From contig CAUJNA010003244.1 of assembly GCA_963377175.1 (NCBI GenBank), forward strand, positions 453,888 through 517,887: a stretch of DNA of 64,000 nt, given 5' to 3'. The first letter of the stretch is position 1; every line of letters begins with the position of its first letter. Source of the DNA: Effrenium voratum (taxonomy: Eukaryota > Sar > Dinophyceae > Suessiales > Symbiodiniaceae). This document shows, one piece after another, positions 32,286-43,758 of the stretch. The notes under the pieces are model-generated. The model worked only from the letters and a program-made list of their open reading frames with translations. It was not told the DNA's origin and ran no database searches. The translations under genes were made by a program, and so were the position numbers.

Positions 32286-35182
32286 CCCCCACCAAAGCCA
32301 TGGTTGCAAGTCCCCGAGAAACCAGGGTTAAGCAATTAGTCCCAGAGCATCTCAGTACCATGATAGGGATCCCAATGGTTGTAAGTAACTTTGTAACCCA
32401 CCAAAGCCATGGTTGCAAGTCCCCGAGAAACCAGGGTTAAGCAATTAGTCCCAGACCATCTCAGTACCATGATAGGGATCCCAATGGTTGCAAGTAACTT
32501 TGTAACCCACCAAAGCCATGGTTGCAAGTCCCCGAGAAACCAGGGTTAAGCAATTAGTCCCGACTCAGTACCATGATAGGGATCAAAGTAACCCACCAAA
32601 CGCATGATAGGGATACCCAATGGTTGGTTGCAAAGTAACTTTGTAACCCACCAAAGCCCATGGTTGCAAGTGGTTAAGCATTAGTCCCAGACCATCCGAG
32701 AAATCCCAGGGTTAACCAATTAGTCCCAGACCATCTCACTACCATGATAGGGATGTCAATGGTTGCAAGTAACTTTGTAACCCACCAAAGCCATGGTTGC
32801 AAGTCCCCGAGAAACCAGGGTTAACCAATTAGTCCCAGACCATCTCACTACCATGATAGGGATGTCAATGGTTGCAAGTAACTTTGTAACCCACCAAAGC
32901 CATGGTTGCAAGTCCCCGAGAAACCAGGGTTAACCAATTAGTCCCAGACCATCTCACTACCATGATAGGGATCCCAATGGTTGTAAGTAACTTTGTAACC
33001 CACCAAAGCCATGGTTGCAAGTCCCCTAGAAACCAGGGTTAAACAATTAGTCCCAGACCATCTCACTACCATGATAGGGATGTCAATGGTTGTAAAAGCT
33101 TTGTAACCCACCAAAGCCATGGTTGCAAGTCCCCAAGAAACCAGGGTTAAGCAATTAGTCCCAGACCATCTCAGTACCATGATAGGGATCCCAATGGTTG
33201 TAAGTAACTTTGTAACCCACCAAAGCCATGGTTGCAATTCCCCGAGAAACCAGGGTTAATCAATTAGTCCCAGACCATCTCACTACCATGATAGGGATCC
33301 CAACGGTTGCAAGTAACTTTGTAACCCACCACAGCCATGGTTGCAAGTCCCCGAGAAACCAGGGTTAACCAATTAGTCCCAGACCATCTCGCTACCATGA
33401 TAGGGATCCCGATGGTTGTAAGTAACTTTGAAACCCACCAAAGCCATGGTTGCAAGTCCCCGAACCAGGGTTAAGCAATTAGTCCCAGACCATCTCACTA
33501 CCATGATAGGGATCCCAACGGTTGTAAGTAACTTTGTAACCCACCAAAGCCATGGTTGCAAGTCCCCGAGAAACCAGGGTTAAGCAATTAGTCCCAGACC
33601 ATCTCAGTACCATGATAGGGATCCCAATGGTTGTAAGTAACTTTGTAACCCACCAAAGCCATGGTTGCAAGTCCCCGAGAAACCAGGGTTAAGCAATTAG
33701 TCCCAGACCATCTCAGTACCATGATAGGGATCCCAACGGTTGTAAGTAACTTTGTAACCCACCAAAGCCATGGTTGCAAGTCCCCGAGAAACCAGGGTTA
33801 ACCAATTAGTCCCAGACCATCTCAGTACCATGATAGGGATCCCAATGGTTGTAAGTAACTTTGTAACCCACCAAAGCCATGGTTGCAAGTCCCCGAGAAA
33901 CCAGGGTTAAGCAATTAGTCCCAGACCATCTCAGTACCATGATAGGGATCCCAATGGTTGTAAGTAACTTTGTAACCCACCAAAGCCATGGTTGCAAGTC
34001 CCCGAGAAACCAGGGTTAACCAATTAGTCCCAGACCATCTCACTACCATGATAGGGATCCCAACGGTTGTAAGTAACTTTGTAACCCACCAAAGCCATGG
34101 TTGCAAGTCCCCGAGAAACCAGGGTTAACCAATTAGTCCCAGACCATCTCGCTACCATGATAGGGATCCCAACGGTTGTAAGTAACTTTGTAACCCACCA
34201 AAGCCATGGTTGCAAGTCCCCGAGAAACCAGGGTTAACCAATTAGTCCCAGACCATCTCAGTACCATGATACCCACCAAAGCCATGGTTGCAAGTCCCCG
34301 AGAAACCAGGGTAAACCAATTAGTCCCAGACCATCTCAGTACCATGATAGGGATCCCAATGGTTGTAAGTAACGTTGTAACCCACCAAAGCCATGGTTGC
34401 AAGTCCCAGAGAAACCAGGGTTAACCAATTAGTCCCAGACCATCTCAGTACCATGATAGGGATCCCAACGGTTGTAAGTAACTTTGTAACCCACCAAAGC
34501 CATGGTTGGAAGTCCCCGAGAAACCAGGGTTAACCAATTAGTCCCAGACCATCTCGCTACCATGATAGGGATCCCAACGGTTGTAAGTAACTTTGTAACC
34601 CACCAAAGCCATGGTTGCAAGTCCCCGAGAAACCAGGGTTAACCAATTAGTCCCAGACCATCTCACTACCATGATAGGGATGTCAATGGTTGTAAAAGCT
34701 TTGTAACCCACCAAAGCCATGGTTGCAAGTCCCCAAGAAACCAGGGTTAACCAATTAGTCCCAGACCATCTCAGTACCATGATAGGGATCCCAATGGTTG
34801 TAAGTAACTTTGTAACCCACCCGAAGCCATGGTTGCAAGTCCCCAAGAAACCAGGGTTAAGCAATTAGTCCCAGACCATCTCAGTACCATGATAGGGATC
34901 CCAACGGTTGTAAGTAACTTTGTAACCCACCAAAGCAATGGTTGCAAGTCCCCGAGAAACCAGGGTTAACCAATTAGTCCCAGACCATCTCAGTACCATG
35001 ATAGGGATCCCAATGGTTGTAAGTAACTTTGTAACCCACCAAAGCCATGGTTGCAAGTCCCAGAGAAACCAGGGTTAACCAATTAGTCCCAGACCATCTC
35101 AATACCATGATAGGGATCCCAACGGTTGTAAGTAACTTTGTATCCCACCACAGCCATGGTTGCAAGTCCCAGAGACAACCAG
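32286..35182. repeat. 109-bp satellite array, about 26 units
   Basis: Units start near CACCAAAGCCATGGTTGCAA and include AAACCAGGGTTAAGCAATTA, GTCCCAGACCATCTCAGTAC and GGGATCCCAATGGTTGTAAG. Most periods are exactly 109 bp, visible as regular spacing from 33479 to 34215. Variants differ at GGTTAAGC or GGTTAACC, CTCAGT, CTCACT or CTCGCT, and in the end of the unit. Truncated units lie near 32560-32700 and 34265. A 12-bp word (ATGGTTGCAAGT or ATGGTTGTAAGT) occurs twice per unit. Minus-strand open frames beginning MQPWLWWVTKLL are repeat artefacts. Confidence 0.95.
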
Positions 35183-35201
35183 GCACCAGGATGATTAACC
35201 C

Positions 35202-35217
35202 AGCGATTCGTCCCAAA
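35202..35217 (-). repeat. right copy of inverted 16-mer flanking the satellite
   Basis: AGCGATTCGTCCCAAA, the exact reverse complement of the left copy; the next bases also pair partly (TTAACCC against GGTTA). Confidence 0.6.
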
Positions 35218-35940
35218 GTAGCTGCGCGTGGCCAGGTGTGGTGGACACGGAGCTGGGGCGCTTCCACTTGTTCCCCGCCAGGGATCCTAGCTGATGGCCT
35301 CTCAGTTGTTCAGTGGCACCAATTCTTTTTCCCTTTTTTATGGTGGCTGCCCCACTAAAAATGGCCTTCCCCAAAAAGGGTTCCATTTTTTCCAGGGTCA
35401 CTGAACAACTGAAGCCTTGAAGGAACGGTTTGGAGTGCCTTGGATTTGAGCAGCACAAACTTGGTGTCTACCCGGCTGGTTCTACCCGGCTGGCTTAGAT
35501 TCAGGGCTAGCTTAATAGAAGCAACGGTCCATGGGTGTTGGGAGCTGATTTGAAGGCTCACTAAATGCTCCGCTAGTGAACATGAAAACCGAAAGGGAGG
35601 TGGCCTAATTGGAGATTCCTCCAAACATCCAGGTTAACTTGCAGAGGAGTATGGACAAGAATGTGAACATGCCAGTTTTAGTTGGGGGTAATGGATGTTT
35701 GTGATGACCGGGATTGGCTACTGGTTGAATATGTTTGTCGAGTTTTCATCATGTCCCCGTCGCAACGTCAGTTGTTTGCCAGCGAGGCGTGGGCCGGTCA
35801 AGTTCCTTGTGGGTATGTTTCCTAAGGATTGTTGCTTTCGTCCTGCCCATGCGTAATTTGACCCTGCCCGATTGCTCTGTGTGTATGCGCGCTTTTGTGG
35901 CACCCCCTGCTTTTGAGTGGACTCAATTGGACACCAACAG

Positions 35941-36046
35941 GTGGCCAACCATTTCGCTGCACAAATTCTTGCAGTGCAGAGCTGAGGTCCAGATCCGATT
36001 TTGGACACGCCAGTATCAGCCCCCTGCTGAGAACTTTCATGACTAG
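35941..36046 (+). CDS. terminal exon, unknown
   Basis: Acceptor GACACCAACAG|G, frame WPTISLHKFLQCRAEVQIRF, WTRQYQPPAENFHD, TAG. Upstream the frame stays open (APPAFEWTQLDTNR), so the exon may be longer. Family unknown. Confidence 0.45.
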
Positions 36047-36371
36047 TTCTTACTTCTGAGACACCAGCTTTCAAAGGAGTTCTAGTTCATTCGTTTATTT
36101 TCCGCGATGCTTGGACAACCAGCCCTTGGGGGTCCAAAATGGCATATAGGAGGAATGGGAAACCAGCCCCCCAACTCGGGTCTCCTCCAAGATGATGTTG
36201 CATCTTGGCTCAACATGAAACAGAATCTGTTATTTTCGGTGTATGAGCCATAAAGTTGGACCAAAAGATGTTCCATTATTCGCATGAAGCCCCAGCTGAC
36301 TAGTTTGCTCCTTTCTCTTTTGGGGCTTGGTTCTGAGAAAGTGTCGATGGGCTCCAAAGCGAGTTTCGCAG

Positions 36372-36446
36372 GTCACCCGGAAGTTCTTTCAGCTTGGCGA
36401 TGCGCGGCAATGGCTGGGTATGGCGCCCAGCGATGATCGCATCTGA
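36372..36446 (+). CDS. terminal exon, unknown
   Basis: Acceptor GCGAGTTTCGCAG|G in phase 0, then VTRKFFQLGDARQWLGMAPS, DDRI, TGA. High GC3. Only 325 bp after another stop-bearing exon, so at least one of the two stops may lie in an exon extension. Confidence 0.45.
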   Translation, partial: VTRKFFQLGDARQWLGMAPSDDRI

Positions 36447-37024
36447 AACGTGGGCGTGGGTCCAAATGGAACCTCCAGAAAACCGCAGGTTTTAGTCCTT
36501 CTATTTACCAGGGCGTTTTGGGGTTACCCTATTTTGGACCCACAGCCACATGGTTGTGGAAGACTTGGCTTTAAGACAACATTCAGTGATACCAACAAAC
36601 TCCCGCGACAAAGTAGTTCCTACTTTGGCATCACGGAAAGAGTGATTTCTCGCAAACGTGCTTCGAAATGAACATATTTCATGTGTGTGTGGTGTTCAGT
36701 ACACATATTTGTATTTGTAAAATTTAACATGACGCAATTCATCGTCATATAACATTCCACAATGTGGTGAACATAGTGCAATGCATAGCAGTATGTCATG
36801 CAATCAATATATGTGCATATACTGTGTAAGCTGTGAGTGTAATAAAAGGGTTAAATGTGTGTGTGTGTGTGTGTTGTTTGTAGTGTTTGTGTATGTCATG
36901 AATGTAGCTGTATATTCAATCATAGATGCAAGTGTACTTGTAATATATTGTCGTGTCATGCCATACCGGGTTCTGCGGGAAAGAAAACAAAACACCCGTC
37001 TTCGCTCGCCCAACTATCGTCCGC

Positions 37025-37188
37025 TCACGCGCCTAGCCCCACAACTTCAATGTTGTCGAGGAGCGCTGTGACATCTGAACCCAGAATGGGCGTTGTCGTT
37101 TCCGCAGGCTTCCCCATGAAGGGGCGCATCCATCTTCGAAGTTGGTTGTCAAGGGATTTGGGAAAGTTGGATTTTTTCGCCGCAGAAC
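37025..37188 (-). CDS. terminal exon, unknown basic protein
   Basis: Minus-strand acceptor GATAACAG|G, then SAAKKSNFPKSLDNQLRRWM, RPFMGKPAETTTPILGSDVT, ALLDNIEVVGLGA and TGA. Codon use and the clean frame are convincing. Family unknown. Confidence 0.55.
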
Positions 37189-37335
37189 CTGTTATCATAT
37201 ACTTAGTGTACCGACTGTATCGTCATAACAGTATGTTTATACATTCAAGCGTGAACATGAATACATAGGCGAATATCCATGTATAAACATAGACACGTGA
37301 GGGGCACCTGCCCCCAGGGGTGTGTGGCTGAATCA

Positions 37336-37484
37336 TTACGCCCTCAGGCGTTCCAGGACGACGACGCTAGCAGAGAGGCCCAAAAAGGCTTGGGAGTGGC
37401 AAGCGTGGGGCTGTCCTTTTTGGAGAGCTTCAATGTGGGCATCCCCCCAAATTAAGGACCCCGACGGTTGGCTGCAAAGTTCTT
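37336..37484 (-). CDS. terminal exon, unknown
   Basis: Minus-strand acceptor TTGGGCTAG, frame ELCSQPSGSLIWGDAHIEAL, QKGQPHACHSQAFLGLSASV, VVLERLRA, TAA. Lies just upstream of the exon at 37025-37188, but both carry stops, so they probably belong to different transcripts. Confidence 0.4.
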
Positions 37485-38041
37485 CTAGCCCAATTTGACA
37501 CCAAATAAAGGGTAAGGTCTTCACGGTTGGGGGTCTCTAGGGTGGTTGGTAGGGTCCCTCTCCTTTCATGAGGCACTTCCCTGCTCGAAGTCCCAATTTC
37601 ATATTGTGCAGATTTCTATTTGAGGCTGGAAAGCAAGGGCGAGTGCCACTGCATCAGTTTGTCGTTTTTTGAGGCTGGGTACGCTTTTTGGGGGTTGCTT
37701 CTTTTTAGCGGGAAACCAACAAGACAACCGAAAGCCCCATGAGGCACACCCGCATGTCCCTTTTTGGCGATGGAAACAAGCCGACTCTTTCACCGTCTCT
37801 CTCTCGCGGCAGCCGCTTTTTGGCTTGGAGCCCTGGCCCTTTTTGGGCAGATGGAGATGCACTGCACCCCTCCCGAGTCAAGATCGGATGGTTTTCGGGA
37901 GGAAAACCATCGGAATTTGGACCCATTTGTTTGATCGTCTTTGTGGGCAACTGGGATTTGCCAACTGTGGCCAGCTTTGGCACCAGAGACAGCCACTGGT
38001 AGTTTGAAACCGCTCAATCAGAATCGGCCCAATTTTTGCAG

Positions 38042-38168
38042 CTCGATGGCGTTGCTGGCTCCGGTCCCGCATGCAGGCCGGGAGCGAGCGTGCTCGATTG
38101 ACGGAGTTGAGGCCAACCCCTTGGTGGACATCCTTTGCATCATTGTGGACATCGTTTACATGTGGCGT
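38042..38168 (+). CDS. possible exon with a hydrophobic segment
   Basis: Acceptor CCAATTTTTGCAG, frame SMALLAPVPHAGRERACSID, GVEANPLVDILCIIVDIVYM. The last part is a probable membrane helix with Asp residues, somewhat like an early helix of a voltage-sensing domain, but this is only suggestive. A GT lies after TACAT. Confidence 0.35.
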
Positions 38169-38172
38169 CCTA

Positions 38173-39083
38173 TTCAATTTCATAGCCACATGGGTTCTTT
38201 CAAAGTTGCGGATCTTTTTTGCAGACTTCCCTTACTTTGTATCGACCAGAGGCTGCAAACCTTGGCAACCTGAGCCCCCGCATCGAGTAGGTCTTTGGAC
38301 CTCACGGATTGTCGATCGATGGGCATGGTGACATGGAGCTCACTTTTCCCTTGTTCACTCTTCATTTGGTTTCTAGCCATCCCTTAGAATCGGGTGGGTG
38401 CTTTGGTTAAAAGGGAAGCCAAAGAGAACCCCCCCCATTTTGACATACGCATTTCTAGATGCTTAGAGGTCAGAGGGATTCTTGCCATATCACTTTAAAG
38501 CTACACTGACTCAACGAACCACACGTGGCTGTTGAATGTGGTGGACACCGTTGAAATGCACAGGTTGCCATCACCTGATCTTGACAACCGTGCACCTACG
38601 TGTTCTGGGAGATGAGACTTTCACGGGAGTCTCCTTGAAAATGGCAAAGGAGCCAGAAGGGTGGGAATCGCATTTGGGCTCACAGAGACATGGCTGTGGG
38701 TCAAAACCAATCGTACCATTTTGGGATAGGTGCACCACCCATTTTAGTCTATTTTGGTGGGGATTTGACCCATGGCCACATGTGCCATGGTCAAGACATG
38801 CTTTGTCTTTGGGGGTGGGCGCCTTGGTGAGTGTCTCTGATTCGGCAGAGATCCTATGATGCCGCGATTGGGCGAAGAAACATTGCAAGCAAACAAGAAA
38901 CCACGGTAGATTTCCCTCCCACCAATTAACATGGAACCTGACAGGGGGGGTTCCTGGAAGCATTTTTTGTTTCCTTTTCAAGGGACTCCCTGTCAGGTTC
39001 CATGTGGATTGGTGGTAGATTGACATAAATGACGGGTGCCTCGTTCCCTTGCTTATGCGCTGGGCAGTCCACGATGTTTCCAG
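38173..39083. other. mostly intronic, one weak exon
   Basis: A second acceptor (GATCTTTTTTGCAG at 38210-38223) is followed by two open frames, one reading SLTLYRPEAANLGNLSPRIE. The rest looks intronic. Confidence 0.25.
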
Positions 39084-39200
39084 GCTGGGCTCATCCAGTT
39101 TGCAGCCCTGGCATCGGTGTGCGCCAGCCCGGGACTCAGCCGGCCATGTTTCATGTTGTTCATGTCCACCGGGAGGGGCCTTTGCAACTCGGAAACGGGC
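39084..39200 (+). CDS. internal exon with a hydrophobic segment
   Basis: Acceptor GATGTTTCCAG|G, 39 whole codons (AGLIQFAALASVCASPGLSR, PCFMLFMSTGRGLCNSETG), donor GTATTA. Third positions are almost all G or C. Probably part of a membrane protein. Confidence 0.5.
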
Positions 39201-39588
39201 GTATTAACCCAACTCAAAAAGGGGGGGCAACCGACCTCAGAAAAGCGAGGTTGTATCCCAACTAATCAACTCGAACAAAGCCTCTTTTCGGAGTTTCCCT
39301 TTCGTGTGCCTCAACAGATTCGTTTTGGGCTGCAGTCCCAACCGTGGACATGCCAAAAGGGGATCCCCCAACAAGAGTTCCTGTGAAAATGGATGGGTTC
39401 TTTGGATTTTATGTTGATCTGCAACCGATGCGCACCACTGAATTGTGTGTTCGACATGCTATCTGCATGTATTGGAGCCTTGCCAGGGTGTCACCCTCGA
39501 GTTCAGGTTGATCGATCACGGTTCCCAATGCTTGGTTGCGCTTGTGTGACACTGTCCAAAGAACTTGCAAAACGTGGTCATTTTGCAG

Positions 39589-39639
39589 GGTCCAGTTTGG
39601 CCAAGTTTGGCCGAGAAAGCAAGCAGCTCATGATGGCCG
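39589..39639 (+). CDS. short internal exon, unknown
   Basis: Acceptor GGTCATTTTGCAG|G, frame SSLAKFGRESKQLMMA, donor G|GTCAGT. The 51-nt exon is in the same direction as 39084-39200, but the phases show that something lies between them. Confidence 0.4.
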
Positions 39640-40019
39640 GTCAGTCTTTGGGCACTCTGTCCCTGTTTGACCAACCTGGGTCAGCGTTGCTCCGAAATTG
39701 GGTAGATAGAAACTATTTCCTTAGGGAGGGACGGCTATCCTGTAATCAGGCCTTATTTGGGGCTTGTCCAGGGACACCAAGCCAAACCAAAGCCAGACTA
39801 AACCAAACAAACCTGGCAAACCGAAAGCAACCAGCTAAGCATGACAAGCCAAAACCATATAGCCTCCCCCTCGAGGTCCTTGCCTTTGGTTTCATTGTGC
39901 CGATCGAGACCTTCGAGTGTACAGAAAGCTGTGGAAATTCCTTTGCGCCGGGCGAAACGGAGACTTCTCTAAGTTGAGCTGCGTCCAAAACCTTTGTGTA
40001 CATGTTTAGAGTTGTGTTG

Positions 40020-40150
40020 TGCGTAAGCCAAATCTCCACAGGCGTAAGGTAGGGTAAGCTGGCGGCGTAGGCAAAACCTCCGCATGTGGTAGCGTAAGGC
40101 AAAACTCCACACGCGTAAGATGGCGTAAGCTAGGGGCGCAAGCAAACTTA
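40020..40150. repeat. degenerate two-copy repeat of about 60 bp
   Basis: GCGTAAG words alternate with CAAAACTCCACA-like words in two imperfect copies (about 40021-40081 and 40091-40147). Confidence 0.6.
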
Positions 40151-40519
40151 TACGACATAGCAAATCATGACATGGCTCATTTGGATCTTACTTTCCATAG
40201 GTAACCCTGACCAAAATGATGTCCACGAAAGATTCCAAATTCACAGCCATCCGTTGTGGTGTGGCTTCTGCTGATGTTGATATAGTTGTTTTTTCGACAA
40301 TAACAGCTACGGGTTTTTTTTCGGGTTCCAAGAAAGCTCCGAATAAAATTTGGCCCAGGGGACGCTCCTTGGGCTTATTTCAACTCACAACCCCTATAGG
40401 GGTAAGTATTCCATACATGGAGGGAATGGTTTCTAGGATGCTACATGCATGAGAACGTGCTTTGGTACAAGCCTTCTAGAACCCGTTTGGAGCCGTTTAC
40501 AAGCCGTTCGGCGGGTGCC

Positions 40520-40655
40520 ATGAATTTCAATGGGAGAGATCAACGCAGGCGCGTTCCGATCGGCGGCTTCGGACTCGGAACCCTCGGCACTGTGAGCATC
40601 TCCCTCGCGGCGTTGCGAGGCGCGGTGACCGGGGAGAGCAGAGGGGCGGTCTTTG
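40520..40655 (+). CDS. possible first exon, glycine/alanine-rich
   Basis: The ATG at 40520 opens MNFNGRDQRRRVPIGGFGLG, TLGTVSISLAALRGAVTGES and ends at G|GTCAGT. High GC3 on this strand, but a minus-strand frame over the same bases is also acceptable, so the strand is not certain. Confidence 0.4.
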
Positions 40656-41299
40656 GTCAGTGGGTCCAAGAACCTTCTGAGGATGTCCTTGAGGGGTCAA
40701 AGAAGGTTAAAGTAAGTACCTTCACGAGGTGCTTGGCATGTTAGGGTTTGTCAGGGCCCGTTGAACAGGTTCTAATGAACAGGTCCTATAGAAGGCTTGG
40801 AAAACACGGACAACCACGTGCGTAGCGTATTGGTTTCCAAAACAAGGTGAAAAGGGTACCCTCAGAACACACACACACACAAAACAACACATTGCACAAG
40901 CTGATGGCGATACAATGTGAAAGGTCACTGACTGCAAGCATTTGACTTACGGGGTAATTGAGCTTTTTAGGACTCCATTGACAACTTCAAGCATCCCTGG
41001 CTCCTTTAAGCGGGTTAACAAGGGTTCTGGAAAGCCAGCATTTTGCTGGACCCCCAGCAGTTTGACACATATCCATAAAGCAAAATCAACATGTCAATAG
41101 TCATGACCGTCGATTTCCTGGTGCTGGAATATCTATCATTTTGCGGCCCCCATGTTCCTTGAACTTTTGAGATCCACCCATTCCCATACTCCGCAACAAT
41201 CTATTTCGGAACAAGCACAAGCACGCCCCCCGTCACAACAAACGGGTTCTTGGAAGGGAGGGGCCCTAGTGGGCCCGAATGAGTAGCCAACTCTGAGAG

Positions 41300-41479
41300 G
41301 CTTTTGACCGCACCGAGGTGCACGCCGGAGCAAGGGCTTCCCTCGAGCGCAAGTTGCTCGCTTTGGAGGTCCCCGGGACGGGCTGATATGCAGCGGGCCG
41401 AATGGATGCAAGAAGAAAGGGGGCCAATACATTGTCATTGCATGCTGTCCTGCACATGGAACACGCGGTGGTGCAGTAG
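41300..41479 (+). pseudogene. exon interrupted by an in-frame TGA
   Basis: Acceptor AACTCTGAGAG|G, frame AFDRTEVHAGARASLERKLL, ALEVPGTG, then TGA at 41384-41386. The frame continues with coding-like codons (YAAGRMDARRKGANTLSLHA, VLHMEHAVVQ) to TAG. The part before the stop is the stronger; the continuation is suggestive. Confidence 0.45.
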
Positions 41480-41627
41480 AAATCTCCCTTTTGTGGGAAG
41501 GCTGTAGATTAGGACTTTGTGCACCGGAGGCAAATGGGGGGGGGCTTTGGCGCCCTTTGAGTTAGGCTGCCACGCTCCTTTTGGAGTTAAATTAGGTTGC
41601 CACCTTTGAGTTCGGTGACCAACTCAC

Positions 41628-41759
41628 CTTGACACATTGACACACCGTCAACTGAAAAGATGCCCTTTTCGAGCCAGGCAGCCAATTCACCGTCGCGGGG
41701 CGAGACGTGCGGGTGCTGGAGGATGAAGCAGCTGTCGCTGAGGCGATTGCAGCTGCGGA
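41628..41759 (-). CDS. internal exon, unknown protein
   Basis: Minus-strand acceptor TTTCACACTCAG, then VRSCNRLSDSCFILQHPHVS, PRDGELAAWLEKGIFSVDGV, SMCQ and a strong G|GTGAGT donor. Clean single frame with high GC3. Family unknown. Confidence 0.6.
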
Positions 41760-42152
41760 CTGAGTGTGAAATGGATGCCTCGCTTTTTGAGGGTAACATT
41801 TGGGGGGGTGGTACGCGTAAAAGGGCAAAATCCAAATGTTAAATATCGGTGGAGTCCACTCGGGTGTTTTGTTTGAAAAAAAAGATGAAAAGCTTTGGGG
41901 TTGTGCCAAAAGGACGCCATAAGGGAAACCACCCCATTTTGGAGGGCCCGACATTTTGGACTGCGGTGAAGGCCCTGAGAACCGATTTTGGGTGCCTGCT
42001 GTGTCGAGTCCATGCCATTTCTTTGCATTTGCTGCCGGGTATGCGGGTGTGTTTTTAAGGACATCCTTGTTGGGGATGTTTTAAAAGGAAACCGAAGGAT
42101 CAAAGTACCCATGTTTGTGGGGAAGCTTCCCCCATTCGGTTGACTCATGCAG

Positions 42153-42269
42153 ACCGCTAGGGAAAGACAGACCCAGCTTCATGCTGCGACGATCTGCGAC
42201 GTGACCGAGGCTGAAACCGCGGACTGCGCACGTGCAGGGCCTAGCAACTTTGGTCGCTGTCAAAGTTGA
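42153..42269 (+). CDS. possible terminal exon, unknown
   Basis: Acceptor GACTCATGCAG, frame TARERQTQLHAATICDVTEA, ETADCARAGPSNFGRCQS, TGA. A minus-strand frame is open too but less coding-like. Confidence 0.4.
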   Translation, partial: TARERQTQLHAATICDVTEAETADCARAGPSNFGRCQS

Positions 42270-42748
42270 TCGGGTCCGCGATTTTGAGTGTTGCCACTGT
42301 CTGGGGTATCAAAGTGAGAGACTGGGTGGCAGTTTCCGCTACCCTACAAACCACTTGAGTGGCTTTGACAATGCTAAACTTGAACCAGTTTGGGGTGTGG
42401 CATTGGCCCGGTCTGTCAGAAAACCCCATGTGTGTGTGTGTTGGCGTGTGTGTGGTGTGTTGCTTTCACAAGATTTTTGTTTTTACACGCAGCGCCGGCT
42501 TTCAAAAACGATAACTTTTACGCACAGTAGCAGTTTTGCGCTCACTGCGCGTTGTGAATGTACTTGGTGGCTCTGGATGGACAAACCCAAAGCAAGCTGG
42601 CTCCGAACAGCAATTGGCAAGACAACAACTTGCACCGACAGAACAACAGTCCTCGTTCAACGATTGAACTTCTCCTCGATTGAACTTCTCCTCCCTGATG
42701 TATTGGTTTTTGAATCAGCCAACATGATTCTAACATGACGGCTAATAG

Positions 42749-42888
42749 CAATCATGTGGGGATCTGAATTTCTATCAAGAGTCCATTGCACGGGACGCAC
42801 TTTTGGCGTCTTTTAGCTGGTCTCAAATTCACAGCCTCGAAAAACACCACAACACGACGTTCATTTGCCTTTCCTCGAAGCAAGCCAG
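42749..42888 (+). CDS. internal exon, unknown
   Basis: After GGCTAATAG the frame reads QSCGDLNFYQESIARDALLA, SFSWSQIHSLEKHHNTTFIC, LSSKQA and ends at AG|GTAGCG. The best of three open frames by codon use. Confidence 0.45.
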
Positions 42889-43137
42889 GTAGCGAACCTA
42901 GAAGATGTTTTCCAATGCCGCCAAATTTCCGAAACGCACTGGGGAAAAAAGGGGTATACAAATATAGAGCCACTAAGGCTGTGTGCTGGGGTCCCGGTTT
43001 GGGCATTCTCTTAGGCTGGACATGGGGAGCTTGAGTTGCACTTACTCATTTTCCCATGTGCGCGGGTGGCTTTGGGTGCCTTTGTCAACTTGCTCGCTAG
43101 GCATTCAACTTGTCGCCCTTCCCCCCATCCGGTGCAG

Positions 43138-43211
43138 CAAACTGGCTGAGTTTGTCGGACCTAGAGCGGCCCACCTTAGAGGCTGTGCTGGATTTGCTGG
43201 GTGCACCATAG
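43138..43211 (+). CDS. possible terminal exon, unknown
   Basis: A strong pyrimidine tract (CCCTTCCCCCCATCCGGTGCAG) precedes NWLSLSDLERPTLEAVLDLL, then GAP and TAG; a GTGCAC donor is possible after DLL. Another frame (KLAEFVGPRAAHLRG) fits the phase of the exon at 42749-42888 better, so the frame is open. Confidence 0.4.
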
Positions 43212-43513
43212 ACACATTTGAATTTTGCAGGATGTGGATACACATGTTTGATTTTTCCGGATCCCTACTTTCAGTGCTTTTTGTTTGCATTTTGAACTTT
43301 GCCTAGCGAAAAACCAGACCCCCACAAGCGTGAACCCCAAACACGAGGCTTCCCTTTTTCTACCAGGGTCACTGGGCAAGTGCGTGGAGAGTCGCGTACC
43401 AAAATGCGTTTGGAAGCGTTGCGTCTCACGTAATGTCTTGAAGCGACGGTTGTTTCAAGGCAAGCCGTTTTAGCTCAAGTGTGCGCAAGGTGAGCACCGA
43501 GCGAGCTTTGCAG

Positions 43514-43681
43514 CAATGGGCAGTTGTTGGGGCCAAGAGACAGGCCAAGAGTCAATTTGCTTTTGGACCGAGTGTTGACGTTGCGCAAAGGACGCCGGTT
43601 CCAATGCAGAGATGTTGGTATGTGTCCTATAGCAAGAATTCTGAGAGATTTGTGTTTGCATGTGGTTCAAAGATGAGTTGA
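43514..43681 (+). CDS. terminal exon, unknown
   Basis: Acceptor GCGAGCTTTGCAG, then QWAVVGAKRQAKSQFAFGPS, VDVAQRTPVPMQRCWYVSYS, KNSERFVFACGSKMS, TGA. The frame is also open upstream to 43481. Family unknown. Confidence 0.5.
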   Translation, partial: QWAVVGAKRQAKSQFAFGPSVDVAQRTPVPMQRCWYVSYSKNSERFVFACGSKMS

Positions 43682-43758
43682 CTAAAGCTTGCCTTTTAAG
43701 GCAATAGCATTATCCTTGTTTTACCTTCCCATGTGTCAGTGTTGTGTTGCCTGTCCAG

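Noticed and set aside
32286..35182. CRISPR-like array
   Set aside because: Units are contiguous and near-identical over 109 bp with no unique spacers, and the DNA is eukaryotic.
32938..35267. Series of 63-residue minus-strand frames starting MQPWLWWVTKLL
   Set aside because: They recur every 109 bp and are translations of the satellite; the unit is not a multiple of three, so no continuous protein exists.
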